The notes beneath the pieces were generated by a model. It was given only the letters and a program-made list of their open reading frames with translations, was not told the DNA's origin and did no database searches. 64,000 nucleotides of DNA from Corynebacterium mycetoides (GTDB lineage: Bacteria > Actinomycetota > Actinomycetes > Mycobacteriales > Mycobacteriaceae). Of the stretch, positions 47,229 to 55,417 are shown piece after piece. The stretch covers positions 1,488,001 through 1,552,000 of the forward strand of contig NZ_LT629700.1 of NCBI RefSeq assembly GCF_900103625.1, written 5' to 3'. The first letter of the stretch is position 1; each line of letters opens with the position of its first letter. A program made the translations under genes and the position numbers.

Positions 47229-48475
47229 TCGCCCTCCTCCATCTTTCGATTGATATTACCCGGCACCGCCACGGAGACCGCGGTCGGCCCGCCTGGAGAC
47301 GACTCCACCACGAGCTCCCCACCCAACTCCTCGGCCCGCGAGCGCATGGCGTTTAGCCCGATGTGGCCCAGCCCGGTCGGCTCGCTGCTCGCCTCCTCCG
47401 GGGTAAAGCCGCGCCCGTTGTCCACCACATCGAGGCGCACCTCGTTGGGGCTGTAGGTCAGCGTGACGCGGATTTTCGACGCGCCGGAGTGCTGCACCGC
47501 ATTCGACACCGCGCCCTGCGCGATGCGCAGCAAACCGGCCTCGCTGCGCATCGGCAGCACCGCCGGCTCCCCGTCCGATTCCACTTCGATCTGGGCGCCG
47601 CCGGCCTGCGCGTAATCCTGCGCGATCCGCTCCAGCGCCCGGTGCAGGGACGCCTCCGTCAGCGGGGCCGGGGTGAGCGCGGCGATCATCGCGCGCGTTT
47701 CCGCGAGGTTGTTCGACGCCGCCCGGCGCGCCGTCTCAATGCGCCGTCTCGCGGGCGCGAGCTCCGACTCGCTGAGCCCGGTTGCGCCCAGGTCTCGGTC
47801 CGCTGCGTGCAGCAGCATCTGGATGCTGGACAACCCCTGGGCCACGGTGTCGTGGATCTCGTGCGCCAAGCGCTCGCGCTCCTGCGCCACGCCGGCCTGG
47901 CGCTCCGTGGCCGCGAGTTGCTTGCGCGTGGCCAAAAGCTCGTCGATAAGCGCCTCCCGCTCCTTGCTCACGCGCTCGATGGTGGTGAACGCGTAGTTGG
48001 TGGCCATGACCACCAGCGCGGCGAGGACCGGGCCGATGACGCTGCCGACGGTGAGCCCGGTGGGCACCTGGGCGCCGATGGCGATGCCGAGCCCGAGGAC
48101 GACCCAGACCACACCCCGCCAGTCGTTGAAGGTGCGCAGGTAGACAAAAAAGAGGATGAACACCCAGTACACCGCCAACGGGGTGACCATCATGTCGGCG
48201 ATCCACAGACCCGTCATGGCCATCAGCCACCCCGCCTGCGACACTCTGCCCCAGCGCGGCATCTCCACCAGCCCGTAGAACAGGAGGAAGGAAAAGCCCG
48301 TGACCAGAACGATGTGCAGCAGCGCCGAGTTCAACGGCATGCGCACGAGCGCGGCCAGCGAGATGAGCAGCAGCGACACCGACAGCACGGTGATCCCGGT
48401 GTCCAGCGCGTTTTTGCCGTGGGACTCGTTGCGGCCCGCCGTCTCCCCGCCCACCACAACTAATCTGGAGCTCAT
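47225..48475 (-). CDS. Two-component sensor histidine kinase (HisKA_3 type)
   Basis: A 416-residue kinase with about five to six N-terminal helices (res ~20-165, no large extracellular domain) and a coiled linker (ERVSKEREALIDELLATRKQLAATERQ). The HisKA_3 box has phospho-His in RERLAHEIHDTVAQGLSSIQMLL, and the HATPase region includes RIAQGAVSNAVQHSGASKIRVTL, VVDNGRGFTPEE and GLGHIGLNAMRSRAEELGG. The membrane-embedded sensor suggests detection of envelope stress. The start codon (complement 48473-48475) overlaps that of the divergent lipoprotein gene by 2 bp. Confidence 0.93.
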   Translation of the reverse strand: MSSRLVVVGGETAGRNESHGKNALDTGITVLSVSLLLISLAALVRMPLNSALLHIVLVTGFSFLLFYGLVEMPRWGRVSQAGWLMAMTGLWIADMMVTPLAVYWVFILFFVYLRTFNDWRGVVWVVLGLGIAIGAQVPTGLTVGSVIGPVLAALVVMATNYAFTTIERVSKEREALIDELLATRKQLAATERQAGVAQERERLAHEIHDTVAQGLSSIQMLLHAADRDLGATGLSESELAPARRRIETARRAASNNLAETRAMIAALTPAPLTEASLHRALERIAQDYAQAGGAQIEVESDGEPAVLPMRSEAGLLRIAQGAVSNAVQHSGASKIRVTLTYSPNEVRLDVVDNGRGFTPEEASSEPTGLGHIGLNAMRSRAEELGGELVVESSPGGPTAVSVAVPGNINRKMEEGE

Positions 48476-49040
48476 GCGCTTTACCCTACCCAGAGCCGCC
48501 GCGGCGCTCGTAGCCGTCGGCTTCCTCGCCGGCTGCTCCGCGGACGAGCCCGCCCAACCGCCCACTCCCGTCGGAGAAGCCGTCCCCGCCCTCGATCAGG
48601 GCTTGCCTCACGACGCCCTGCCGGACGCTTCACCCGACCCGGCGGGGGCGTGCCCGTACCTGGATGCGCCATGGGTCGCGGAGGCGAACGGGCAGCGGGT
48701 GACAGCCGTCGGGGTCGACCAGCGCTTCGACACCCCCGCGTGCGTGTTCTGGTCCTACCAGGATGCTCCCCAGCTGACGGTGCTGGTGCGGCACATGCCC
48801 ACCCCGGCAGACGCGATGGCCGTGGTGGATTGGGCGGCGCCGATCGAATACACCGAGCCGGCTAGCGATCCGGAGGGGTGGGACGGCGGGCGCCACGGCG
48901 GCGGCGCCGTCCCCGGCCGGGTCGGGGCGGCGTACTCCGTGGCCAAGGGTCCCGTCGCAGTCACCGTGTTCACCGACCAGGACGAGTCGGTCAAGGCTCA
49001 GGTTGTCGCGGAGCAAGTAATCACTACCCTGGGGTTGTGA
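48474..49040 (+). CDS. DUF2020 lipoprotein
   Basis: A 188-residue lipoprotein. The leader RFTLPRAAAALVAVGFLAGCS has a lipobox with Cys ~21, then a Pro/Asp-rich linker and a DUF2020 domain (ACPYLDAPWVAEANGQRVTAVGVDQRFDTPACVFWSYQDAPQLTVLVRHM... AVTVFTDQDESVKAQVVAEQVITTL). The function of the family is unknown; a Cys pair (res ~59 and ~89) may be disulfide-bonded. The next gene's GTG overlaps its TGA. Confidence 0.83.
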   Translation: MRFTLPRAAAALVAVGFLAGCSADEPAQPPTPVGEAVPALDQGLPHDALPDASPDPAGACPYLDAPWVAEANGQRVTAVGVDQRFDTPACVFWSYQDAPQLTVLVRHMPTPADAMAVVDWAAPIEYTEPASDPEGWDGGRHGGGAVPGRVGAAYSVAKGPVAVTVFTDQDESVKAQVVAEQVITTLGL

Positions 49041-50023
49041 CCATCCCCCAGCCCATCCGCGTCGCGGCGCTCGTGCTCCGCGACGCCGCCGGGCGCGTCC
49101 TGTGCGTGCGCAAGGTGGGCAGCGGGCGCTTCCAGCTCCCGGGCGGCAAGCCGGAGCGCGGGGAGACGCCGCTGGAGGCGGCGCTGCGCGAGACGCGCGA
49201 GGAGACAAGTCTCGACGTCTGCGCTGACGAGGTGGGCTTTCTCGGGGAGTTCGCGGCACCGGCGGCGAATGAGCCCGGTTTCCAGGTCAGCGCGGCGGTC
49301 TTTGCCGGTACGGCGGTGTTCGCCAAGGCGCTAGCCGCCGTTCCCGCCACCGCCTCCGGGGAGATCGAGCAGCTCGCCTGGATCGACCCCCACGCCCCGG
49401 CCGGTTACGAGCTCGCCCCTCTGCTGTCGGCCGAGGTCTTCCCCGCGCTGCGGGAACGGGAGCTGACCGCGGTGGCGGTGTTCGCTGGGGCGAACCCGGG
49501 CACGAACCCCGCAAACCTGACGCTGGCGGACGAGCTCGGCGCGGAGCTGGCCTCGCGCGGCATCACCCTGGTCTACGGGGGCTCGCGCCTCGGCGTCATG
49601 GGCCGGGTCGCGACTGCCGTCAGCGCGGCCGGCGGGCAGTCCATCGGGGTGCTCACCCATCGCCTGGCCGGCCACGAGCTGCAGTACGAGGGCCTGACCA
49701 GGGTGGAAATGGTGGACACCCTGGCGCAGCGCAAGGCCCGCATGGGCGAGCTTTCCGACGCCATCATCGCCCTGCCCGGCGGTACCGGCACCCTCGACGA
49801 ATTATTTGACCAGTGGACGGCCCAGCAGCTCGGCTACCACAACACCCCCATCGGCCTGTTGGGCGTGGACTTCTGGTCGCCGTTCGTCGCTATGATCGAC
49901 CACATGGTTTCCCAGGGGTTCATCCGCCCATCCGACCGCGCCTCCCTTGTTCTATCCAATGACGCAGGCGAGCTTATCGACGCCCTGCGTACCTGGATTC
50001 CCCCCGTTCCGAGGTGGATGTGA
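49037..50023 (+). CDS. Fused Nudix hydrolase - LOG (lysine decarboxylase-like) protein
   Basis: A 328-residue two-domain protein. The N-terminal Nudix domain (res ~1-135) has the box GGKPERGETPLEAALRETREETSLDV, where the usual last Gly is Ser. The C-terminal domain (res ~150-328) is a LOG/TIGR00730 Rossmann protein: AVFAGANPGTNPANLTLADELGAELASRGITLVYGGSRLGVMG, then the catalytic RKARMGELSDAIIALPGGTGTLDELFDQWT. LOG proteins cleave ribose-5-phosphate from nucleoside monophosphates. The fusion suggests sequential clean-up of a nucleotide. GTG start overlaps the lipoprotein stop by 4 bp. Confidence 0.87.
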   Translation: MTIPQPIRVAALVLRDAAGRVLCVRKVGSGRFQLPGGKPERGETPLEAALRETREETSLDVCADEVGFLGEFAAPAANEPGFQVSAAVFAGTAVFAKALAAVPATASGEIEQLAWIDPHAPAGYELAPLLSAEVFPALRERELTAVAVFAGANPGTNPANLTLADELGAELASRGITLVYGGSRLGVMGRVATAVSAAGGQSIGVLTHRLAGHELQYEGLTRVEMVDTLAQRKARMGELSDAIIALPGGTGTLDELFDQWTAQQLGYHNTPIGLLGVDFWSPFVAMIDHMVSQGFIRPSDRASLVLSNDAGELIDALRTWIPPVPRWM

Positions 50024-50991
50024 TGCGCCGCTGGGCCGCCGCGGTTGCCGGGCTCCTGGCCTCCTCGTTTGCCCTCTCGGGGTGCCAGTCCGAGCCGATT
50101 GACCATGTGGGGACCCACACGTCCGTGGCCCCGCCGCTCGGAGTGGTCCCCACCCTGGACGCCGACCCCACGCGGGTCGAGGCGACAGAGATGGCGCAGG
50201 CCATCGACATGGACCCGTCCGACATCCGCGTCTACGTGGCGCTCGGCGACTCGTACGCGGCGATGGGCTCCGCCACGGGAGAGAAGGCGGACCCCAGCTT
50301 CTGCGCGCAGTCAAAGGACAACTACCCTAACGAGCTCGCGGGCATGCTGGGCCGTTCGGTCGAATTCGTCGACGCCACCTGCCAGGGCTCGACCACGGCC
50401 AACATCGAGGGCCCGCGCGTAGTGCCCGAAGAAGACGTCTCCATCGAGCCGCAGATCAACCAGCTGCGCAGCGACGCCGACCTGGTCACCGTCTCGATGG
50501 GCGGCAACGACATCGGCTTCGCCGAGATCGCGCGGTGCATCAACGACATGCTGTCCGGTTCGGACCGCAACTGCGCCGAGGAGTTCGCGCTGCCGCTGGG
50601 CCAGGCCATGGCGGAACTGCCGACTAAGCTCACGGACATGCACGCGGCGATCCGCGAGAAGGCGCCCGGCGCGGTCGTCGTCGCCACCGGGTACTCGCCG
50701 TTGGTTTCCATGGAGCAGCAGTGCGCCATCACGGATAACATCGGCCGCGAGGGGGTTGAGTGGGCGGTGTGGCTCACGGCCGCCATCAACAACCTCGTCA
50801 AGCAGTCCGCCGAGGCCAGCGGGGCCATCTTCGCCCTGCCCGAGGACGTGGAGAGGCACACCACCTGCGCGGTGCCCAAGCAGCGCTGGGTGTCCATCGA
50901 CGGCACAGACACCAACTCATATCCCGCCCACCCCACGCCGAAGGGTCAGCACGAGATGGCGGAAACGGTCACGACCGTCCTGGGCCGCTAG
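50023..50991 (+). CDS. SGNH/GDSL-hydrolase lipoprotein
   Basis: A 322-residue exported hydrolase. The leader AAAVAGLLASSFALSGCQ has lipobox Cys ~21. SGNH blocks are block I VALGDSYAAMG (Ser ~77), block III SMGGNDIGFAE, and block V with His in NSYPAHPTPKGQHEMA. Two additional Cys pairs (ATCQGST, ARCINDMLSGSDRNCAEE) suggest disulfides. It probably acts as a lipase or esterase on the envelope. The ATG at 50023 overlaps the preceding TGA by one base (TGATG). Confidence 0.88.
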   Translation: MRRWAAAVAGLLASSFALSGCQSEPIDHVGTHTSVAPPLGVVPTLDADPTRVEATEMAQAIDMDPSDIRVYVALGDSYAAMGSATGEKADPSFCAQSKDNYPNELAGMLGRSVEFVDATCQGSTTANIEGPRVVPEEDVSIEPQINQLRSDADLVTVSMGGNDIGFAEIARCINDMLSGSDRNCAEEFALPLGQAMAELPTKLTDMHAAIREKAPGAVVVATGYSPLVSMEQQCAITDNIGREGVEWAVWLTAAINNLVKQSAEASGAIFALPEDVERHTTCAVPKQRWVSIDGTDTNSYPAHPTPKGQHEMAETVTTVLGR

Positions 50992-50996
50992 CCCGC

Positions 50997-51149
50997 TCAC
51001 ACCACGACGTCGTTGTACGGCATCAGGGTGGACACCCACGGGAATACAACCTCCATGAGCAGGAAGAACACCCCCACCGCACACAGCAGGGCGATGACGG
51101 CTTTCACCGCGGTCGGTCCCGGCAGCATGCGCCACAGAGCTTCGTACAT
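50997..51149 (-). CDS. 50-residue single-pass membrane protein downstream of sortase
   Basis: The product is 50 residues: MYEALWRMLPGPTAVKAVIA, then a hydrophobic helix LLCAVGVFFLLMEVV and the short external tail FPWVSTLMPYNDVVV. The start codon lies directly next to the sortase stop (51150-51152), so the two genes are translationally linked. Not recognised as a named family; similar tiny membrane ORFs behind class E sortases are plausible partners. The coding call rests on tight spacing and clear membrane topology. Confidence 0.65.
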   Translation of the reverse strand: MYEALWRMLPGPTAVKAVIALLCAVGVFFLLMEVVFPWVSTLMPYNDVVV

Positions 51150-51950
51150 CTAGCTCGCCTCCTTCATGGCTGACGGCGGCCCGCCAGCCTTGTCCGTGGT
51201 CTCGGTCAAGACCGCGTGGATAATCATGCGCTGCGCGTTGGAGAACTGCGGGTGGCACGTCGTCAGCGTCATAATTCCCTCCGCCCCCGGCGCGACCTCC
51301 ACGGCCGCGGCGCCGGGAACCGGGTTGAGCACGCTGACGTCGTTGGGCAGCGTGATGTGCCTGCCGAGCACCCCGGAGTAGTCCCCGTCCACCACGCGGT
51401 GCGCCACCTCGCCTGCCAGGCACTGCGCCGCTTCCGCGTCGCGGCCGGCTGGATCACCGGCCATGGGGAGAACCCGGTAGGTGACCCAGCTCGTCTGCGT
51501 TTCCACCACGATGGCGTCGCAGGCGTCGAGCCGCCCCAGGTCGTTGAAGGGGGCGCCCTTGCCCACCCGGTGGCCGGCGACCGCGAAATTGCCCGGTTGC
51601 CCCGGCATCTGCGTGTCCGGGTAGCGCCCGGGACCGGCCAGGAGGTCTTCCTCGTCGACCCCTTCGATGATGGCGAACTGGTAGTCGGATCCGAACGCGG
51701 GGATGTACATGCGCGCGAACGCGTCGCCCAGGTCGTGAGTGGTGGCGACGCGCGGGTTGACCCACTGCTGTTCGAGTGATTCCTGGGCGTCGTCCTGCAG
51801 TTTGGCGGAGGCGAGGTTGGTCCAGAACGCCTCATAAAACGCGAAGAGCAGCAGAATCACGCCGAGGGTCAGCAGGATCTCCCCCGCGACGTGGCTCGCA
51901 CTCGCGCGGCGTCTTTCACTGCCTGCGGGTGGCAGCGGTACCGAGGACAT
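51150..51950 (-). CDS. Class E-like housekeeping sortase
   Basis: A 266-residue membrane-anchored transpeptidase. One N-terminal helix (VAGEILLTLGVILLLFAFYEAFWTNL) precedes the sortase barrel: YIPAFGSDYQFAIIEGV, FAVAGHRVGKGAPFNDLGRL (catalytic His), then IMTLTTCHPQFSNAQRMIIHAVL with catalytic Cys and Arg. The layout matches actinobacterial class E/F sortases that attach proteins with LAxTG-like signals. No pilin or obvious substrate gene is adjacent. It has a short Arg-rich cytosolic N-terminus. Confidence 0.9.
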   Translation of the reverse strand: MSSVPLPPAGSERRRASASHVAGEILLTLGVILLLFAFYEAFWTNLASAKLQDDAQESLEQQWVNPRVATTHDLGDAFARMYIPAFGSDYQFAIIEGVDEEDLLAGPGRYPDTQMPGQPGNFAVAGHRVGKGAPFNDLGRLDACDAIVVETQTSWVTYRVLPMAGDPAGRDAEAAQCLAGEVAHRVVDGDYSGVLGRHITLPNDVSVLNPVPGAAAVEVAPGAEGIMTLTTCHPQFSNAQRMIIHAVLTETTDKAGGPPSAMKEAS

Positions 51951-52001
51951 GGCCTAACATTAACCCAGTTGCCCGGTCGACCAAACAGGTGGTTTTACCC
52001 G

Positions 52002-53117
52002 ATGATTGAAGCCTTTGTCTATCCCGTTTCGGCGGTGATGAAGTTCTGGCACTGGCTCCTCGCCGGCGTCTTCGGCATGGAGAGCTCACCGTCGTGGGTG
52101 GCGTCCGTGATTTTGCTGGTGGTGACCATCCGCGGCCTGATTGCGCCACTACAGTGGTATTCCTTCAAAACCAGCCGCCTGCTCGTTCTCATGCGCCCGC
52201 GGCTCGCCGCGATCGAGCAGGAGTACTCAGCCGAGGTTTCCGCCGAAAGCATTAAGGCCAAGGAGCAAGCGACCAAGGCTGTGCACAAGGAGTACCAGTA
52301 CAACCCGTTCGCCGGGTGCGTACCCGCGCTCATCCAGCTCCCGTTCTTCCTGGGCCTCTACCGGCTCTTGTTGTGGATGGCGGTGCCGGCGTCGGCCGGC
52401 GGCCGCCCGCTCGGCGTGCTCAGCCCGGCAGAAGTGGAGTCCTTCCGGGAGTCGACGCTGCTGGGGGTTCCGCTGCCCGCCTACATGTCGATGACCCCCG
52501 AGCAGTTCGCCCACCTGGGCACGACGCTCAGCGATGTCCGGGCGCTCGCCGTTCCGATGCTGGTCGCCGCCGTGTGCTTCACCACATTCAACATGGTGGT
52601 CTCGCAAATCCGCACGCGCTCCACCCTCGAGTGGGGCAACCCGACGGCGCACCGCGTCTACGCTTTCGTGTGGGTGTTGGTTCCGCTGGCCGCCCTCGGC
52701 ATCACCATCGCGGGGCTCACCGGGCTGGTGCCCATCGCTCTGCTGCTGTACTGGGTGAGTGGCAACTTGTGGACTCTGCTCCAGACCGTCGTTCTCTGGT
52801 ACCTCGTCGTGCGGGTTTTTCCGCTTGACGACGCCCACCTGACCCACATGTCGGAGGCTAAAGAGGCCGAAATGCTCCGCCGGCGCGGCGAGCGGGAGAA
52901 GAAGCGTTCCCGCCGGCGCCGGAAGCTGTCGGCGGTAGCCAACCCGTCGACGCTGCCCGCCGTGCGCCGCGAGCTCCAGGCCGAGAAGGCGGCGGAGAAA
53001 GCCGAGAAAGCCGAAGCGAAGGCGGAGAAGAAACGCCGCGCCGCCGAGCGTCGCGCAGCTGTCAAAGAGGCGAACAGGCTCCAGCGCGAGGAGATCCGGA
53101 AAAAGCCCCGCTCCTAG
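52002..53117 (+). CDS. yidC: YidC/Oxa1-family membrane protein insertase
   Basis: A 371-residue polytopic insertase. Sections of the conserved core are SWVASVILLVVTIRGLIAPLQWYSFKTSRLLVLMRPRLAAIEQEYS and YNPFAGCVPALIQLPFFLGLYRLLL (hydrophilic-groove Arg in TIRG), plus FVWVLVPLAALGI and GLVPIALLLYWVSGNLWTLLQTVV. The C-terminal ~95 residues are extremely Lys/Arg/Glu/Ala-rich (ribosome-binding tail). It is probably a second, non-essential YidC paralogue, because it is not in the rnpA-yidC-jag context. The stop overlaps the convergent TetR stop. Confidence 0.9.
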   Translation: MIEAFVYPVSAVMKFWHWLLAGVFGMESSPSWVASVILLVVTIRGLIAPLQWYSFKTSRLLVLMRPRLAAIEQEYSAEVSAESIKAKEQATKAVHKEYQYNPFAGCVPALIQLPFFLGLYRLLLWMAVPASAGGRPLGVLSPAEVESFRESTLLGVPLPAYMSMTPEQFAHLGTTLSDVRALAVPMLVAAVCFTTFNMVVSQIRTRSTLEWGNPTAHRVYAFVWVLVPLAALGITIAGLTGLVPIALLLYWVSGNLWTLLQTVVLWYLVVRVFPLDDAHLTHMSEAKEAEMLRRRGEREKKRSRRRRKLSAVANPSTLPAVRRELQAEKAAEKAEKAEAKAEKKRRAAERRAAVKEANRLQREEIRKKPRS

Positions 53118-53746
53118 ATGGAGTAGTCCACCGGCGGCGCGCCGAGGAGCTCCTTGGCAAGCTGCTTGCCCGTCTCCAGGGGCCCCACGTCTCGCAGGAA
53201 CCGCGCCCCCGACAGCCCGCCTTCGAACAGAATGAGCATCTGGTCGGCTTGGGCGTCGGAGGCGTAGCCATTCTTTGAGGTCAGAAGCTGCGTCATCGTC
53301 GAGTGGAGCCACTCGCGGTGCGCGGTCGCCGCGGCCACGATGCGCTGCTCGGACTCAGTCTCTGGGCGCGGATACTCGTTGGCCGCGTTGAGGAAGGGCG
53401 AGCCGCGAAAATCCTTCTGCGGCTCCTCCTCGATCGCCATGTCGAAGAAGGCGAGGAGCTTTTCGTCCGGGTCGTGTGTCGCGTCGGCGCGCGCGTGCCA
53501 CCGGGCACGGTAGTCGTCGTCAAGCTTTTCCAGGTAGGCGATGACGAGGTTATCTTTGGAGCCGAGCAGCGAGTACAGGGAGGCTTTGGCAACATCGGCC
53601 TCGCGGAGGATGCGGTCGATGCCGATGACGCGGATGCCTTCCTCGGTGAACAACTTGGTCGCGGCGTCGAGAAGGCGCTGCCGGGGGCTCGGCCTGTTGC
53701 GGCGTCGAGCCGGCGCCTTCTTCTTGCTCGCAGATCCCGTTGTCAA
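53114..53746 (-). CDS. TetR-family transcriptional regulator
   Basis: A 210-residue repressor. The HTH spans res ~22-65 (RQRLLDAATKLFTEEGIRVIGIDRILREADVAKASLYSLLGSKDNLVIAYL). The C-terminal domain is of the TetR_C_6/AcrR style (GSPFLNAANEYPRPETESEQRIVAAATAHREWLHSTMTQLL... MLILFEGGLSGARFL). The basic N-terminal extension (KKKAPARRRNRPSPRQR) is unusual in length. The TTG at 53746 is the farthest start; the actual start may be different. Target genes unknown. Confidence 0.85.
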   Translation of the reverse strand: MTTGSASKKKAPARRRNRPSPRQRLLDAATKLFTEEGIRVIGIDRILREADVAKASLYSLLGSKDNLVIAYLEKLDDDYRARWHARADATHDPDEKLLAFFDMAIEEEPQKDFRGSPFLNAANEYPRPETESEQRIVAAATAHREWLHSTMTQLLTSKNGYASDAQADQMLILFEGGLSGARFLRDVGPLETGKQLAKELLGAPPVDYSI

Positions 53747-53831
53747 CCTCTACCCTCTCGTTCTCCATGGGACGTTACTTTCCTCAATCAATATAGACAA
53801 ACCGGTACGTTCACACCAGTTCGCAGCGAAA

Positions 53832-53870
53832 ACGGCCCCCTCAGTGCCGGTGGCACCGGGGAGGCCGTTG
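53832..53870 (-). terminator. Rho-independent terminator of the GlsB-like gene
   Basis: Arms AACGGCCCCCTCAGTGCC and GGCACCGGGGAGGCCGTT form an 18-bp stem with a few mismatches or wobble pairs and a GGT loop. On the minus strand the stem is followed by TTTTCGCTGCG. It begins 10 bp after the stop of the gene ending at 53881. Confidence 0.85.
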
Positions 53871-53880
53871 AGCGCGCGAG

Positions 53881-54141
53881 TTAGCGACGCGAGCCGGTGA
53901 CTGCGTTAACGATGGTCAGCAGGATAACCGCGCCGATCAGGCAGGTGATGAAGCTCATGAAGATGTTGCTCATCGGGTCATCCATGAACAGGCCGAGCAG
54001 CCAGCCGCCGAGAAGGCCGCCGATGATGCCCACGACGATGTTGAGAACGATGCCCATCTGAGCGTCGCGGCCCTTAATCATCGAAGCGATCCAACCAGCG
54101 ATGCCGCCGATGATGATCCATCCCAAAAATCCCCAAGTCAT
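53881..54141 (-). CDS. GlsB/YeaQ/YmgE-family stress-response membrane protein
   Basis: An 86-residue protein with three glycine-rich hydrophobic helices: WGFLGWIIIGGIAGWIASMIKG, IVLNIVVGIIGGLLGGWLLGLF and FMSFITCLIGAVILLTIVNAV. This is the transglycosylase-associated-protein (GlsB/YeaQ) family, induced in many bacteria by general stress; mechanism unknown. It is monocistronic with its own terminator. The 105-bp region upstream (54142-54246) carries its promoter. Confidence 0.92.
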   Translation of the reverse strand: MTWGFLGWIIIGGIAGWIASMIKGRDAQMGIVLNIVVGIIGGLLGGWLLGLFMDDPMSNIFMSFITCLIGAVILLTIVNAVTGSRR

Positions 54142-54246
54142 GATGTATGTCCTTTCAGATAGTTTTCAACAGCGCCTCAATTATCCATGCTTTTCCAAGA
54201 ATGCGCCACGTTGAACACCTACGGTGAGGTAACGAGTCAACAACAA

Positions 54247-55155
54247 TTAGCTGAGCGGGCGGACCACCATCATGGGGCACGGAGCAGACTGGAGGAGCGC
54301 GCGGGAGGTGGAACCCAGAAGCATCCCCTTGAATCCACCGCGGCCGTGCGAGCCGGTGATCAGCAGCTGTGCGCCCTGCGCAGCCTCGGCCAACGCGTGC
54401 ACCGGGCGATCCCGGGTGATGACCTTGCGGACCTCAACATCCGGGAAACGCTCCTGCAGATCAGCGAGGTAGGAGGTCATCTTCTCCTCCTGCGCCTGCT
54501 GCATCGCGAACCAATAGTCGTCGGTGATGGCGTACCCCGCGCCCGGCCCCTGAATAGGGGCATCGACCCACGTGTGCACCGCCACCAGTTCCGCCTGGCG
54601 GACGCTGGCTTCCTCGAACGCCACCTCCGTGGCGCGCTGGGAGACCTCGGAGCCGTCAATACCGACCACGACCGGGCCGTACTTGGTCTCGTCGGTGACG
54701 TTGTTGTCTTCGCGCACAACAACAACCGGGCACGACGCGTGGGAGACCACGGCCGCGGACACGGATCCGAGAACCATCCCGGAGAGCCCGCCCAGGCCGC
54801 GCGAGCCCATCACGATCATGGACGAGTCGTGAGACATCTCCAGGAGCATGTCAATCGGGGATCCCTCGGCGACAGCGTGCCCGATCTTGATGTCGGGGGC
54901 CACCGTCAGCGCCAGCTCGCGGGCGGCGTCGACTTTGGCCATCGTTTCGCGCTGCAGGTCGTCGAAAAGCTCCTGCGGGGGAACCATGCCCTCCGCGTAG
55001 AGGAACTGGGGCATGGTGTAGCTCGCGGCTAGACGCAGGGGGATGTCGCGCTTTGCGGCCGTGTTGGCGGCCCAGCGCACGGCATTGTCGGAGGCGGGGG
55101 AGCCGTCCACTGCGACAACGACGATGTCTTCGTCTTCGCGGTTAGCGCTAGTCAT
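54247..55155 (-). CDS. Universal stress protein (two tandem USP domains)
   Basis: A 302-residue protein with two USP folds. Domain 1 (res ~8-150) opens IVVVAVDGSPASDNAVRWAAN and has the ATP-binding GSRGLGGLSGMVLGSVS; domain 2 (res ~160-302) opens PVVVGIDGSEVSQRATEVAFEEA and ends GSHGRGGFKGMLLGSTSRALLQSAPCPMMVV. Both G-2x-G-9x-G(S/T) signatures are present, so both domains probably bind ATP. The start is the ATG at 55155. Likely induced in stationary phase or under stress. Confidence 0.94.
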   Translation of the reverse strand: MTSANREDEDIVVVAVDGSPASDNAVRWAANTAAKRDIPLRLAASYTMPQFLYAEGMVPPQELFDDLQRETMAKVDAARELALTVAPDIKIGHAVAEGSPIDMLLEMSHDSSMIVMGSRGLGGLSGMVLGSVSAAVVSHASCPVVVVREDNNVTDETKYGPVVVGIDGSEVSQRATEVAFEEASVRQAELVAVHTWVDAPIQGPGAGYAITDDYWFAMQQAQEEKMTSYLADLQERFPDVEVRKVITRDRPVHALAEAAQGAQLLITGSHGRGGFKGMLLGSTSRALLQSAPCPMMVVRPLS

Positions 55156-55249
55156 GGGAAACGCCCTTTCGGTAGTCGATGAGCTCCGGTCCGGGCGCAC
55201 TCGAACCGAAGTGCTTTCTTAACCCGATTCTAGCGCGGCAACAGGGTTC

Positions 55250-55396
55250 TTACTTGGGAGTCTCCACCGGATATGCGGCCTCGGCGTTAGCCGGGTACAG
55301 GATGCTGTAGAGCATCTGGGCGAAGTCGAAAATGGCCTTGCCGATACCCTCGGAGAAGAACGCGATCACCGGCGCGAGAAGTGCATTGAAATCCAT
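55250..55396 (-). CDS. Unannotated 48-residue amphipathic peptide gene
   Basis: The product is 48 residues: MDFNALLAPVIAFFSEGIGK, then AIFDFAQMLYSILYPANAEA, ending AYPVETPK. It begins with an amphipathic/hydrophobic helix containing acidic residues and ends with a Pro/Ala-rich tail. The size and style resemble the short alpha-helical pore-forming proteins of corynebacterial outer membranes (PorA/PorH class, 45-57 aa), but I cannot claim family membership. It lies 22 bp from the divergent RluA start and 94 bp from UspA; codon use is normal for the genome. Confidence 0.6.
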   Translation of the reverse strand: MDFNALLAPVIAFFSEGIGKAIFDFAQMLYSILYPANAEAAYPVETPK

Positions 55397-55417
55397 GCGA
55401 TAAACTTAGCGCACATT

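Noticed and set aside
44401..47322. One 973-codon minus frame joining the RecB-like nuclease with DNA up to 47.3 kb
   Set aside because: The upstream ~470 codons are out-of-frame shadows of the DUF6474 and response regulator genes; the family N-terminus (SEIDLIRASDLVGCRY) fixes the start at 45903.
50997..51950. Sortase-pilus gene cluster
   Set aside because: No LPxTG/pilin gene is found around the sortase; it is a housekeeping class E-like enzyme.
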